This document shows positions 18,203 to 26,744 of a DNA stretch of 64,000 nucleotides, piece by piece (the stretch's first letter is position 1; each line of letters begins with the position of its first letter). The stretch lies in NCBI RefSeq assembly GCF_016899425.1, contig NZ_CP045995.1:2294001-2358000 (forward strand). Reading direction: 5' to 3'. The notes below the pieces were generated by a model. It ran no database searches. It saw nothing but the letters and a program-made list of their open reading frames with translations, and had not been told where the DNA came from. The translations under genes were made by a program, and so were the position numbers. Source of the stretch: Burkholderia sp. MS389. GTDB lineage: Bacteria; Pseudomonadota; Gammaproteobacteria; Burkholderiales; Burkholderiaceae.

Positions 18203-20326
18203 TCAGAACCGGTAGTTCGCCAGCACCTCGAACCGCCGGTCGTTGCCGAGCAGATACTGCGTTTCGTTGTAGTACGCGGACTGCACGTAGCGGCGATTGA
18301 ACACGTTGTACGCGCGGGCGGTGATCGTCGTGTCCTTGCGCGGCGTCCATGCGAGGCCGAGATCGACGGTCGTGTACGACGGCATCACGAGCTGGTTCGC
18401 GGTATCGGCGAACCGCTTGCCGACGTATTTCACGCCTGCGATACCCGTCCAGTCTGGCGCAAAGCGCCAGCTCACCCACAGGTTCGCGAGCCGCTGCGGC
18501 ACCGACACCGGCACGTTGCCCGCGCGCGACACGGCCGTGCCGCCGGACGACTGCTGGAAATCGTCGTATTTCGCGCGCAGGATCGACACGTTCGCATCGA
18601 CGCGCCAGTCCTTCGCGATCTCCGCGCCGACCGTCGCCTCGAGCCCGCGCGACGACTGCTGGCCGACCTGGATCGACTGGTTCGGGTTCACCGGGTCGGC
18701 CGTCAGCAGGTTGCGCTTCACGATCCGGTACGCGGCGAGCGTCCATTCCGCCTTGCCGTCGAGGAACGACTGCTTCACGCCGATCTCGATCTGCCGGCCG
18801 GTCGCGAGCGTGAAGTTCGCCTTCGACGCATTCAGCGACAGCAGCGAGCTGACCGGATCGGCCGCGACCGAATACTGGCCGTACACGGCGAGGCCGGGCT
18901 GCACGTCGTACACGGTGCCGATGCGCCAGCCGGTGTTCGCGAACACCTTCGTGAACGCGCCGCCGTTCACGAGATCGTCGCGGTTCACGCTCGCGTGGTC
19001 GTAGCGCAGCCCGCCGATCACCGACCAGCGCGGCGTGATCTCGAGCCGGTTCTCCGCGAACAGCGCGTACTGGTTCGACTGGCTGCGGTACTTCGGAAAC
19101 GTGCCGGCCGTATTGATGAAGCTGCCCGGATCGAAGTCGAACGGATCGACCGTCGACGTGCCCGCATACGGCGAGTTGTTGTCGTGCTGGAACGTCGTGT
19201 GGTTGAACTCGACGCCCGCCGAAAACGTGTTGCGCATGCCGAACAGCGCGCCGCCGACGGTGGCCGTCGTCATGTTGCCGTATTGCTCCTGGTCGTGAAA
19301 GATCTCGGTATAGCTGCTGCGCCGGACTTGCGCGCTCGATGGCAGGTACGTGTAGTACTCCGCATCCTTCCAGTGACGGTTGCTCTTCATCCGGTAGAGC
19401 GTGCTCGTCACGTTCAGGCTGTCGCTCGGCTGCCAGTTCGCCGAGACGGTCGCCCAGCTGTCACGGAACGCGATGTCGGCGTCGCCGACGTTGTAGTTCT
19501 TCTTGTCGAGCCCGCGATCGCGCGCACCGTTGACGAGCGGCACGCCGAAGTACTGCATCGGATGCATGAAGCCCTGCGCGTACGACGCCGTCACGAACAG
19601 GTCGGGCGTCACGTCGTAGCGCAGCGCGCCGGAGACCGACAGGTTGCGCGAATTGCCGTGATCGACCCAGTTCGACGATCGGTTGCCGCTGATGTCGAAG
19701 CGGTACGACAGCCTGTCGTTGATCGCGCCGCCGCTGCCGAACGCGGCCCGCGCGGTGCCTTCGGTGCCGCCGCCGACCTGCAGTTCGTTGCGGATCGGCG
19801 TGCGTGTCGGCTTCTTCGGGACGATGTTGACCACGCCGCCGATCGCGCCTTCGCCGTAGATCACCGAAGCGGGGCCGCGCAGCACGTCGATATGGTCGAC
19901 CGACCACGTGTCGAACGGGAACGTGACGCCGATCGCGCCGTACGGGCGCACGCCGTCGTAGAGCTGCGTGACCGACGACGCGCCGACGAAGCCGCGCGCG
20001 GCGAGCTCCGAGTTGCCGTTGCCCGGATGCGGCGACGCGCTGATGCCGGCGGCGCGGCTCACGGCGTCGATGATCGAACGGTCGCCGCGCGTGTCGAGTG
20101 TCGCGCGGCTGATCTGCTCGACGCTCGCGGGCGTTTCGAGCGACGACAGCCCGAGATGGCTGCCGGTGTCGAGCGGTTGCATCAGCGCGGGCGCCTTCTG
20201 CGCGTCGACGCGAATCGGTGCGAGCGTGGCGCCGCTGCCGTCGACGCCGTTTTCCTGTGCGTGTGCGTGCCCGGCCGGCGACAGCGCCGCGAGCACGGCA
20301 GCAGGCAGCATCAATCTGAACTTCAT
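18203..20326 (-). CDS. TonB-dependent siderophore receptor
   Basis: 707 residues with a signal peptide (1-24, ending HAHAQ). The plug domain (about 50-170) contains the VDHIDVLRGPASVIYGEGAIGG motif and the barrel ends in the expected terminal phenylalanine (ANYRF). It should import a ferric siderophore across the outer membrane with TonB energy. The PepSY membrane gene starts upstream on the same strand and ends 40 bases before this gene, so the two are probably one operon. I see no Fur box immediately upstream in this GC-rich stretch. Confidence 0.92.
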   Translation of the reverse strand: MKFRLMLPAAVLAALSPAGHAHAQENGVDGSGATLAPIRVDAQKAPALMQPLDTGSHLGLSSLETPASVEQISRATLDTRGDRSIIDAVSRAAGISASPHPGNGNSELAARGFVGASSVTQLYDGVRPYGAIGVTFPFDTWSVDHIDVLRGPASVIYGEGAIGGVVNIVPKKPTRTPIRNELQVGGGTEGTARAAFGSGGAINDRLSYRFDISGNRSSNWVDHGNSRNLSVSGALRYDVTPDLFVTASYAQGFMHPMQYFGVPLVNGARDRGLDKKNYNVGDADIAFRDSWATVSANWQPSDSLNVTSTLYRMKSNRHWKDAEYYTYLPSSAQVRRSSYTEIFHDQEQYGNMTTATVGGALFGMRNTFSAGVEFNHTTFQHDNNSPYAGTSTVDPFDFDPGSFINTAGTFPKYRSQSNQYALFAENRLEITPRWSVIGGLRYDHASVNRDDLVNGGAFTKVFANTGWRIGTVYDVQPGLAVYGQYSVAADPVSSLLSLNASKANFTLATGRQIEIGVKQSFLDGKAEWTLAAYRIVKRNLLTADPVNPNQSIQVGQQSSRGLEATVGAEIAKDWRVDANVSILRAKYDDFQQSSGGTAVSRAGNVPVSVPQRLANLWVSWRFAPDWTGIAGVKYVGKRFADTANQLVMPSYTTVDLGLAWTPRKDTTITARAYNVFNRRYVQSAYYNETQYLLGNDRRFEVLANYRF

Positions 20327-20366
20327 TGCTTCGGTTTCCTTCGAATGGGGGAAGCGCTTGCGTCGG

Positions 20367-21836
20367 TCACGCCGCGGCGCGCGCCGCGCGGCCGAACAGC
20401 AGCCGGTCGAGCAACCAGACCGCGACGATCGTCAGCCCCATCAACGGGAACACGATGCCGAGCAGCACGAGCCCGGCGATCCAGCCGCGCATCGGCGGCG
20501 CGCCGCGTTCGCGCGACGGTGCGCCCAGCGTCCGGGCCGGGCGGCGCTTCCACCACATCACGGTGCCCGTGACGGCCATCGCGGCCAGCCCGAGCGACAG
20601 CATCGCGCAGAGGATCTGGTTCGCGAGCCCGAAATAACGGCCCATGTGCAGCGACGTGCCGTACGACACCGCGCGCGATACCGCGCCGTAGTCGTCATAG
20701 CGGATGTCCTTCAGCACGGCGCCGCTGTACTGGTCGACGTAGATCGTGCGTTCCGCCTTCGGGTCGGCCGGAAAGTACGACGCGGTGAACACGCCGTCCG
20801 CACCGGCCGGCAGCGCGAGCGTGTAGCCGCTCGTCACGCCGAGCCCGGCGACGATCGCGATCGCGCGGCCTAGCGGCAGCGGCGCGGGCGTCGGCGCGGA
20901 CGTTGAATGCGGGACGGGCACGTTGCCGACCGCCCACGGCGTTTGCGGCAACGGCAGGTCGTCCATCACCATCCCGGGCATCGATTCGTCCGATTCGTGG
21001 TGATGGCCGGACGGGATGGCGGCCGGCGCACGCGCAGTGTCGGCCACCGCGGCGGCGCCCGGGCGCGTCGAGCGCACCGACGCACCGCCCCACGCGCCTT
21101 CCGGCGCGCCGAGGTTCACGGTCGCGGCGAGCGCCTTGAAGTTCTTGCCCCACGAGCCCGACCACGGCAGCCCGGACAGGATGAACGCGATCGTGCCGGC
21201 CGCGAGCCAGATGCCGGCCGTCGCGTGAAGGCTCTTCCACAGCGGCCGGCCGCGCAGCGACAGGTCGGGCTGCAGCGCGCGCCCGACGCGTGCCGCGCCG
21301 CGCGGCCACCACAGCGCGATGCCCGTGCCGATCATCACGAAGGTCCAGCAGGCGGCGAGTTCCATCAGCAACTCGCCGGTCTTGCCGAGCAGCAGCTTGC
21401 GATGCAGCATCCGGTCGACCTGCATGAAGCGGTTCTCGACGCTCAGCGTGCCGAGCACGCGGCCGTCGTACGGGTTCACGTACACGCTCTCGCGGCTGCC
21501 GTCGCGCAGCCGGAAAACGTACTCGGCGCTGCGGTCCGGCGCGGCGGAGACTTGCACGGAAACCGGCGTCGCGCCGGCCGGCATCGCGGTGCGGGCGCGA
21601 GCGAGCAGCGTATCGGCATCGAGCCGCGGCGTCGTGCGCGGTTCGACGACCAGCCGGTGCGGATACAGCAGCGGCTCGATCTGCGGCTGGAAGCAGTAGA
21701 GCGTGCCCGTGATCGCGAGGATCACGAGGAACGGCATCACGAACAGGCCGGCATAGAAATGCCAGCGCCAGAGCGTCCGGTAACCGGCGCTGGCGGAACG
21801 GGCGGGCGAGATGGCCCGATCGACGATGGTCGACAT
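20367..21836 (-). CDS. PepSY-associated membrane protein, ferric-siderophore reductase type
   Basis: 489 residues. It has the arrangement of PepSY_TM iron-uptake proteins: an N-terminal membrane helix (WHFYAGLFVMPFLVILAITGTLY), a first periplasmic PepSY domain, a central helix pair (about 160-240), a second periplasmic part containing a His-rich loop (SGHHHESDESMPGM), and two C-terminal helices. Such proteins sit in the inner membrane beside TonB receptors and are thought to reduce iron-siderophore complexes. It is immediately upstream of the receptor gene. Confidence 0.85.
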   Translation of the reverse strand: MSTIVDRAISPARSASAGYRTLWRWHFYAGLFVMPFLVILAITGTLYCFQPQIEPLLYPHRLVVEPRTTPRLDADTLLARARTAMPAGATPVSVQVSAAPDRSAEYVFRLRDGSRESVYVNPYDGRVLGTLSVENRFMQVDRMLHRKLLLGKTGELLMELAACWTFVMIGTGIALWWPRGAARVGRALQPDLSLRGRPLWKSLHATAGIWLAAGTIAFILSGLPWSGSWGKNFKALAATVNLGAPEGAWGGASVRSTRPGAAAVADTARAPAAIPSGHHHESDESMPGMVMDDLPLPQTPWAVGNVPVPHSTSAPTPAPLPLGRAIAIVAGLGVTSGYTLALPAGADGVFTASYFPADPKAERTIYVDQYSGAVLKDIRYDDYGAVSRAVSYGTSLHMGRYFGLANQILCAMLSLGLAAMAVTGTVMWWKRRPARTLGAPSRERGAPPMRGWIAGLVLLGIVFPLMGLTIVAVWLLDRLLFGRAARAAA

Positions 21837-22078
21837 GGTATGAACTCCTCGGGTTCGTCGAGCGGCGGGGCCGGCGCGGGCCGGCGGCCGTCAACGTGCG
21901 TCGCACCCGCGTGCATGCGTCGGCGCGGCAGGCGGCACCGCGCGCTGCGCAAACGGGGCGCAGGGCGGCGTCGCCCGCGCGACGCGGGCATGCGGGTGAA
22001 CGCGTGAATCAGGTCGGGCGAAACGAACGGCGTGAACGCGCATGCACGTCGACGTGCATGCGTCACAGGACGGAACGT
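21837..22078. repeat. Gap with 24-base perfect palindrome
   Basis: No gene fits in these 242 bases. A perfect palindrome occupies 22039-22062, with left half CGCATGCACGTC. It lies just after the DUF2946 stop codon and ahead of the PepSY gene, so it could be a hairpin processed or terminating between them, or an operator of the PepSY-receptor pair. There is no T run on either side. Confidence 0.6.
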
Positions 22079-22564
22079 TCAGCAGAACCGGGGAGGCGCG
22101 CGGGAGGGCGGGCGATCGTCGAATATCGATCGCACGAAAGGAGGGCTGTAGAAGTGAACGCGGAAGCGCCGCGGCGCCGCCGCGGGAAACAGCAGCACCA
22201 GCAGCACGAACGACGCGAGCGCGGTGAACAGCGCGGCGCCGAATGCGCACAGGCCGTCGCCGTCGCCGGAGGACGCGGGCTTGTCGGCGTGCGCGTCATG
22301 CTTGAGTGCATCGACGAGCGCGACCGCATCGTTGGCCGGCGTGATCGGCGCGCTCGCGTCGAAGCGGGCGGCCAGTGCGGCGCCGGCGACGATCAGCGGG
22401 CCGCGGCCCGAACACAGCACCACCGAGCCCGCCTCCGGACCGTCCGGATCGAGCATCACGGCGCCCGACATCAGCGCGCGGGACAGCAGCGTCACGAGGA
22501 GCAACCCCCACAGCCACTGTCGCGCGACGCCAGGCCGGAGCAGGAAGCGGCGAAGTGCGTTCAT
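22079..22564 (-). CDS. DUF2946 family membrane protein
   Basis: 161 residues. A hydrophobic N-terminal segment (about 15-38) and a second near residues 108-130 flank a middle part with two Cys (SVVLCSGRG and GLCAFG) and an acidic, His-containing loop. This is the DUF2946 arrangement, found beside TonB receptors and copper or iron uptake genes. Function is unknown; a role in metal handling at the inner membrane is inferred from context. Same strand as the PepSY and receptor genes. Confidence 0.75.
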   Translation of the reverse strand: MNALRRFLLRPGVARQWLWGLLLVTLLSRALMSGAVMLDPDGPEAGSVVLCSGRGPLIVAGAALAARFDASAPITPANDAVALVDALKHDAHADKPASSGDGDGLCAFGAALFTALASFVLLVLLFPAAAPRRFRVHFYSPPFVRSIFDDRPPSRAPPRFC

Positions 22565-22686
22565 GGCGCGCGATTGTACCGCCGTTTGCGCGCAGGAGCA
22601 GGCGGGCCGTGCGTGTGCGGAGGCGAATCGCGCCTGGCCGGCGTGGCCGCAAGGGACGTGCGCGGCCTCCGGTCCGTTGCGCCGGC

Positions 22687-23010
22687 TTACACCGGATACG
22701 CGTCGTCGACCTTCAGGTTCGCGAGCCGGAACAGCGTGCGCAGTGTCTGCGGATGAATGTCGCGATGCGCGGCGAGCGACGTCAGCATGAAGTCGAGCAC
22801 CTTCGCGTAGCGCAGCAGCACGAGGCAGCGCGCGAGATCGGGCGTGCGGCCGCGCATGTCTTCGGCGAGCGTGACCATTTGCGTCGACAGCGTGTGCGCC
22901 ATCTCGAGTTCCATCTGCTGTTTTTCGGTCCAGTCGGGCAGCGGCTGTTCGAGCACCTTCGCGAGGAAGAGCTGGAACGACGAATCGGACGAGTTGGGCT
23001 GCGCATCCAT
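22687..23010 (-). CDS. Conserved hypothetical protein, helical
   Basis: 107 residues starting at 23010. The protein is almost entirely helical by pattern (LFLAKVLEQPLPDWTEKQQMELEMAHTL, then ARCLVLLRYAKVLDFMLTSLAAHRDI), with no signal peptide or membrane segment, so cytoplasmic. I do not recognise the family. It lies upstream of DUF2946 on the same strand with a 122-base gap. The long frame continuing beyond 23010 has atypical codon use and is not counted. Confidence 0.6.
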   Translation of the reverse strand: MDAQPNSSDSSFQLFLAKVLEQPLPDWTEKQQMELEMAHTLSTQMVTLAEDMRGRTPDLARCLVLLRYAKVLDFMLTSLAAHRDIHPQTLRTLFRLANLKVDDAYPV

Positions 23011-23600
23011 GGAGAGCCTCGTTGCGTGTGCATGTCGTACGGGCGGATCCGGGGAGCGCCCGAGGGTGAATTCATGTCCGCGCGGTAACGGGCGCGGCTT
23101 CTGCCCGAACGGAATGCAGATTCCGTACCAGCGCCGCCGCACGATTGTTGAGTAATGTTGAGCCGCGATCCGGCATCGCGCGGCGAGTCCCGTCGGGACT
23201 GGATCGCGCAGGCGATCGAGGAGCGTGTCTATCGGCTGCAGGCAGACGGTATCGGACGCCGGAAGCGGCGCGACGATGCGAAATGCTTCACGGATGTAAC
23301 GTAACGCGGGCATCGGGCGCGTCGCGCGTTTCTGCCGGCGAAAGGCCGCAACGGCGCGTGCTGGGCGGTTCGGCCACGCCCGTCGTGCGTTCGCCGACGG
23401 GAAACGACTGCATGGAGCGCCCGCCGCCGCATCGCGCGAACCGGCGGCGAATGCGCCAGTTGTTTCAAAACAGAGACGGTCCGGGCGTGGCGACTGGTTG
23501 CATGGCCACACAACTGGCCCAGCGAATTGCCGTGCAATTGTCCATGGGCAGACGGCGCAGGTTTGCCAACAATCTCCCGATCGTCTCCGCGAGCTTCGAC
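23011..23600. other. 590-base region with one possible mini-gene
   Basis: Apart from the 49-codon frame at 23155-23304, listed separately, I find no credible gene. The longer frames crossing this stretch on both strands are arginine- and proline-rich shadows. Confidence 0.4.
23155..23304 (+). CDS. Possible ribbon-helix-helix mini-protein or remnant
   Basis: A 49-codon frame opening at ATG 23155. The middle, ESRRDWIAQAIEERVYRLQ, resembles the helix pair of ribbon-helix-helix DNA-binding proteins, followed by a basic run (GRRKRRDD). The beta strand expected before the helices is missing or unrecognisable, and there is no good ribosome site, so it may be a truncated antitoxin-like remnant. No partner toxin gene is adjacent. 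Confidence 0.3.
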   Translation: MLSRDPASRGESRRDWIAQAIEERVYRLQADGIGRRKRRDDAKCFTDVT

Positions 23601-24233
23601 ATGAACGTCCACGCCTTCTTCTCCGCCAACCTGCTGCTTGCCTACACCGCGTATTTCATCGGCACGGCCAGTCCCGGGCCGAGCAATCTCGCGATCATGT
23701 CGGTCGCCGCGAACCAGGGCCGCAAGGCGGCGTTCGCGTTCGCGCTCGGCGTAATGTCGGGGTCGATGTTCTGGGCGACGGTGGCGGCGCTCGGCGTCTC
23801 GGCCGCGCTGCTCGCGTGGTCGAAGCTGCTGGTCGCGATCAAGGTGTTCGGCGGGCTGTACCTGCTGTGGCTCGCGTTCAAGTCGGCGCGCACGGCGTTG
23901 TCCGGCCCGCCGGCGGCAGCGGCGAACGCCGCGCGCGAGCAGCGGCTGTCGCGCTTCTACGTGCGCGGCGCGATGCTGCACCTGACCAATCCGAAGGCGA
24001 TTCTCGTGTGGGTGTCGATCGTCGCGCTGTCGTCGAACGGCGCCGGCGGCGCGCACGGCGCCGTCGTGCCGGGTTGCCTCGCGATCGGCTGCCTGGTGTT
24101 CGGCGGCTATGCGCTGGTGTTCTCGATGGACGGTGCGCGCCGGTTGTACGTGCGCGGGCGGCGCGCGATGGAAGCGTGTCTGGCTGTCGTGTTCGGGGTG
24201 GCGGGGTTTCGGCTGTTGGCGACGAACGTCTAG
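23601..24233 (+). CDS. LysE/RhtB family amino-acid exporter
   Basis: 210 residues with six hydrophobic helices. The N-terminal motif ASPGPSNLAIMS with G-P-S-N and the helix G-A-x-x-H-L-T-N-P-K-A-I-L-V-W mark the LysE/RhtB translocators, which export amino acids such as threonine or homoserine. The frame is open far upstream, but ATG 23601 gives the canonical N terminus. It is monocistronic: an imperfect hairpin follows, then the convergent gapN. Confidence 0.88.
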   Translation: MNVHAFFSANLLLAYTAYFIGTASPGPSNLAIMSVAANQGRKAAFAFALGVMSGSMFWATVAALGVSAALLAWSKLLVAIKVFGGLYLLWLAFKSARTALSGPPAAAANAAREQRLSRFYVRGAMLHLTNPKAILVWVSIVALSSNGAGGAHGAVVPGCLAIGCLVFGGYALVFSMDGARRLYVRGRRAMEACLAVVFGVAGFRLLATNV

Positions 24234-24241
24234 CCGACATG

Positions 24242-24287
24242 TGCCGGCATCCCTCCGCCGCACCGACGTGCGACGGAGGCGCCGGCA
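24242..24287. terminator. Imperfect hairpin between convergent genes
   Basis: TGCCGGC at 24242 pairs with GCCGGCA ending at 24287, and the inner CCTCCG and CGCAC segments also pair. It lies between convergent lysE-type and gapN genes. A T run is missing, so factor-independent termination is uncertain. Confidence 0.45.
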
Positions 24288-24302
24288 TCGATCAATACCG
24301 CT

Positions 24303-25931
24303 TCAGAAAATGAAGCCCGTATTGATGAACTTCGAGTGGTGATCCGACACGATCGAATCGAGCAGCTGCTTGCTGCTGTCGGTCTGCTTCGCCGCGACCA
24401 TCGAGCGGATCGAGAACGCGCGCAGCGCATCGCTCACCGACAGCGTGCCTTCCGCCGAATCCTTGCGGCCCGCGAACGGGAACACGTCGGGCCCCCGCTG
24501 GCACTGGCAATTGATGTTCACGCGGCACACCTGGTTCACGAGCGGATCGACGAGCGCGCCGATCTGCGCGGGATCCGAACCGAAGATGCTGACCTGCTGG
24601 CCGTGCTCCGACGTCGTCACGTAGTCGAGCGCGGTGTCCACGTCGTCGAACGGCGCGACCGGAATGATCGGCCCGAACTGCTCCTCGCGGTACAGCTTCA
24701 TCCCTTCGGACACCGGATACACGACGGCCGGGTAGAACAGCGTCTTGCTGAACTCGCCGCCCTGATGGTTGACGACCTGCGCGCCCAACGCCCTCGCGTC
24801 GTCGATCGCGTCGGTCATGTACGCGGTGCGATGCATGCCGGGCAACGGCGTGATGCTGACGCCCTTTTCCCACGGCATGCCGATCTTCAGCTGTTCGAGC
24901 GCGGCGGTGAAGCGCTTCAGGAATTCGTCGACGATCGAGCGATGCACGAGCAGCATCTTCAGCGCGGTACAGCGCTGGCCGTTGAACGACAGCGCGCCGA
25001 GCAGGCACTCCTTCACGGTGAGGTCGAGATCGGCGTCGGGCAGCACGATCGCCGCGTTCTTCGCGTCGAGGCCGAGGATCGCGCGCAGCCGGTGCGACTT
25101 CGGATGCTGCTTCTTCAGGTGATCGGCGACCTTGCTCGAGCCGATCAGCGCGAGCACGTTGATCTTGCCCGACGCGAGCATGTGCGGCACGACCACCGCG
25201 CCCGGCGCGTAGATCGTATTGATCACGCCCTTCGGGAACGCGTCGCGGAACGCTTCGAGCAGCGGTTCGAACAGCAGCGTGCCGTACTGAGGCGGCTTGA
25301 ACACCACGGTATTGCCCATCAGCAGCGCGGGAATCAGCGTCGCGAAGGTTTCGTTCAGCGGATAGTTGTACGGGCCCATGCACAGCACGACGCCGAGCGG
25401 CGTGCGGCGGATCTGACCGATCGTGCCTTCCGCGATCACGAAGCGCGAGTTCGCGTTGTCGAGCTCCTTCAGCGCGTCGATCGTCTGCGTCATGTACGTG
25501 ACGGTGCGGTCGAACTCCTTCTGCGAATCGGCGAGGCTCTTGCCGATCTCCCACATGATCAGGTTCACGACGAGTTCGCGCTGCGCGACCATCCGCTTGA
25601 TGAAGTCCTGCATGCACGCGATGCGCTGCTCGACCTTCATCGTCGGCCACTCGCCGCGGCCGGCGTCGTACGCGCGCACCGCGGCGTCGAGTGCCGCGTC
25701 GCTTTCCGTTTCGCCCATCACCGGGTAGCTGCCGATCTCGACCTGCTCGACGCTGCCATCCGCCTGCCGCACGCACACGGGCGACAGCACGGTCTTGGTC
25801 GCGCCGTCCCACGGTCGCAATTCGCCGTCGACGAGCGACACGCGCTGGTGAATCGGCGAAGCCAGCCGGAATTCGGCGGGGATGTCCTGTAATGCGGGAA
25901 ACAGGTGCTGCAGGGAGGCGGAATCGGGCAT
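24303..25931 (-). CDS. gapN: NADP-dependent non-phosphorylating glyceraldehyde-3-phosphate dehydrogenase
   Basis: 542 residues, start 25931. An aldehyde dehydrogenase of the GapN type, which oxidises glyceraldehyde-3-phosphate straight to 3-phosphoglycerate and makes NADPH. Visible are the oxyanion Asn in MGPYNYPLN (N189), the nucleophile C321 in FNGQRCTALK, and the GapN-like C-terminal CQRGPDVFPFAGRKDSAEGT. The usual general-base Glu of L-E-L-G-G-K is absent: the aligned stretch reads L-G-L-D-A-K at 286-291. The long N-terminal extension is normal for this bacterial branch. A set of GGAAC inverted repeats lies upstream. Confidence 0.82.
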   Translation of the reverse strand: MPDSASLQHLFPALQDIPAEFRLASPIHQRVSLVDGELRPWDGATKTVLSPVCVRQADGSVEQVEIGSYPVMGETESDAALDAAVRAYDAGRGEWPTMKVEQRIACMQDFIKRMVAQRELVVNLIMWEIGKSLADSQKEFDRTVTYMTQTIDALKELDNANSRFVIAEGTIGQIRRTPLGVVLCMGPYNYPLNETFATLIPALLMGNTVVFKPPQYGTLLFEPLLEAFRDAFPKGVINTIYAPGAVVVPHMLASGKINVLALIGSSKVADHLKKQHPKSHRLRAILGLDAKNAAIVLPDADLDLTVKECLLGALSFNGQRCTALKMLLVHRSIVDEFLKRFTAALEQLKIGMPWEKGVSITPLPGMHRTAYMTDAIDDARALGAQVVNHQGGEFSKTLFYPAVVYPVSEGMKLYREEQFGPIIPVAPFDDVDTALDYVTTSEHGQQVSIFGSDPAQIGALVDPLVNQVCRVNINCQCQRGPDVFPFAGRKDSAEGTLSVSDALRAFSIRSMVAAKQTDSSKQLLDSIVSDHHSKFINTGFIF

Positions 25932-26063
25932 GACGGTCTCGTTTGACGGGTGTCCGGGAAGGACGGGCGATGCGAATCCTGAACGGAATGATCCTCGATC
26001 CTGAATCGGCATCATGACGCGCACGCGACTGCGCGTCACGCACGAACATGGCCGATTCAACGA

Positions 26064-26090
26064 ATGGAACCAGTTCCATTTAAAAGGAAC
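26064..26090. promoter_or_regulatory. GGAAC/GTTCC repeat set upstream of gapN
   Basis: ATGGAAC (26064-26070) and GTTCCAT (26073-26079) form a seven-base inverted repeat with a two-base spacer; a further GGAAC at 26086-26090 pairs with the same GTTCC. Three half-sites in 27 bases, 133 bases or more upstream of gapN, look like an operator. The regulator is unknown. Confidence 0.45.
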
Positions 26091-26606
26091 GTCGCGACGA
26101 ATGCAACACAGAGGGAATCGTGTCGCAATTACCGTAAGCATTTGGAAAGACTGTTGCCGAATCGCCGGTATAACAGCTTGAGTGCAACCGCAAACGTTTT
26201 ACTTCGGCAGAATTGAGCGGATAATGGCCCGACGCGGTGAGGAAAAAAATGCAGTGAACCTGAGAGCAGACGTAGTGAAGAACAGAAGAAGATCCGCCGC
26301 GCCGCCGATGCGAGGTCGGCTGGCCGGAGCGCCGGGCCGGGGTTGTCCGGTCCGGCGCACACCGGACTATTGAATCCGTCCCGCCTGCTCGTCCCGATCC
26401 TTCGTGATCCTTCCCATCTTCTCCGTCGCCCTCCCGAATCTCGCCTTTTACCGATCGTTGCCGCATGAGGCGACTGATCCAATGCTTTCTTTTTCATTAC
26501 GATTCGGGCCGCCAAATGGCCTGAATAGAAAGGCATTCGTCAGAAATGCGGGGCGCGATAAGCGTTCACGTTGCGGGCAGGCGACACGATAAAAATTAAT
26601 TAAAAA

Positions 26607-26630
26607 CACGAATCATTCTCGTTTATTATT
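26607..26630 (+). promoter_or_regulatory. Fur-like box
   Basis: The sequence ACGAATCATTCTCGTTTATT lies in an AT-rich stretch. Read on the minus strand it begins GAGAATGATTC, close to the Fur consensus GATAATGATAATC. Its position 120 bases ahead of a siderophore receptor gene supports iron repression. Confidence 0.5.
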
Positions 26631-26644
26631 TCGCCGCATTACGG

Positions 26645-26671
26645 GCCGTGACGGGGCGTCACGGCTTTTTT
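26645..26671 (+). terminator. Terminator-like hairpin in receptor leader
   Basis: A nine-base perfect stem, GCCGTGACG (26645-26653) with CGTCACGGC (26657-26665), loop GGG, followed by six T (26666-26671). It points toward the TonB receptor, 73 bases before its ATG and just downstream of the Fur-like box. It may attenuate the receptor message or end a short transcript. Confidence 0.7.
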
Positions 26672-26744
26672 CGTGCCGGTTGCGCCGGCCGGCAGCGAAC
26701 GCGCCGGCCGTTCGCCATTTTCTTCACCCCCTTCCACGTTCACG

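Larger units (their letters stand above)
25932..26644. other. Intergenic region between divergent gapN and TonB receptor
   Basis: Over 700 bases without a credible gene; frames of up to 128 codons here have poor composition and no ribosome sites. It holds the gapN upstream repeats (26064-26090), AT-rich segments around 26130-26280 and 26480-26640, and the Fur-like site next to the receptor gene. Confidence 0.45.

Noticed and set aside
26080-26466. 128-codon minus-strand frame upstream of gapN
   Set aside because: Low-complexity N terminus, no ribosome site, overlaps regulatory repeats; no recognisable fold.
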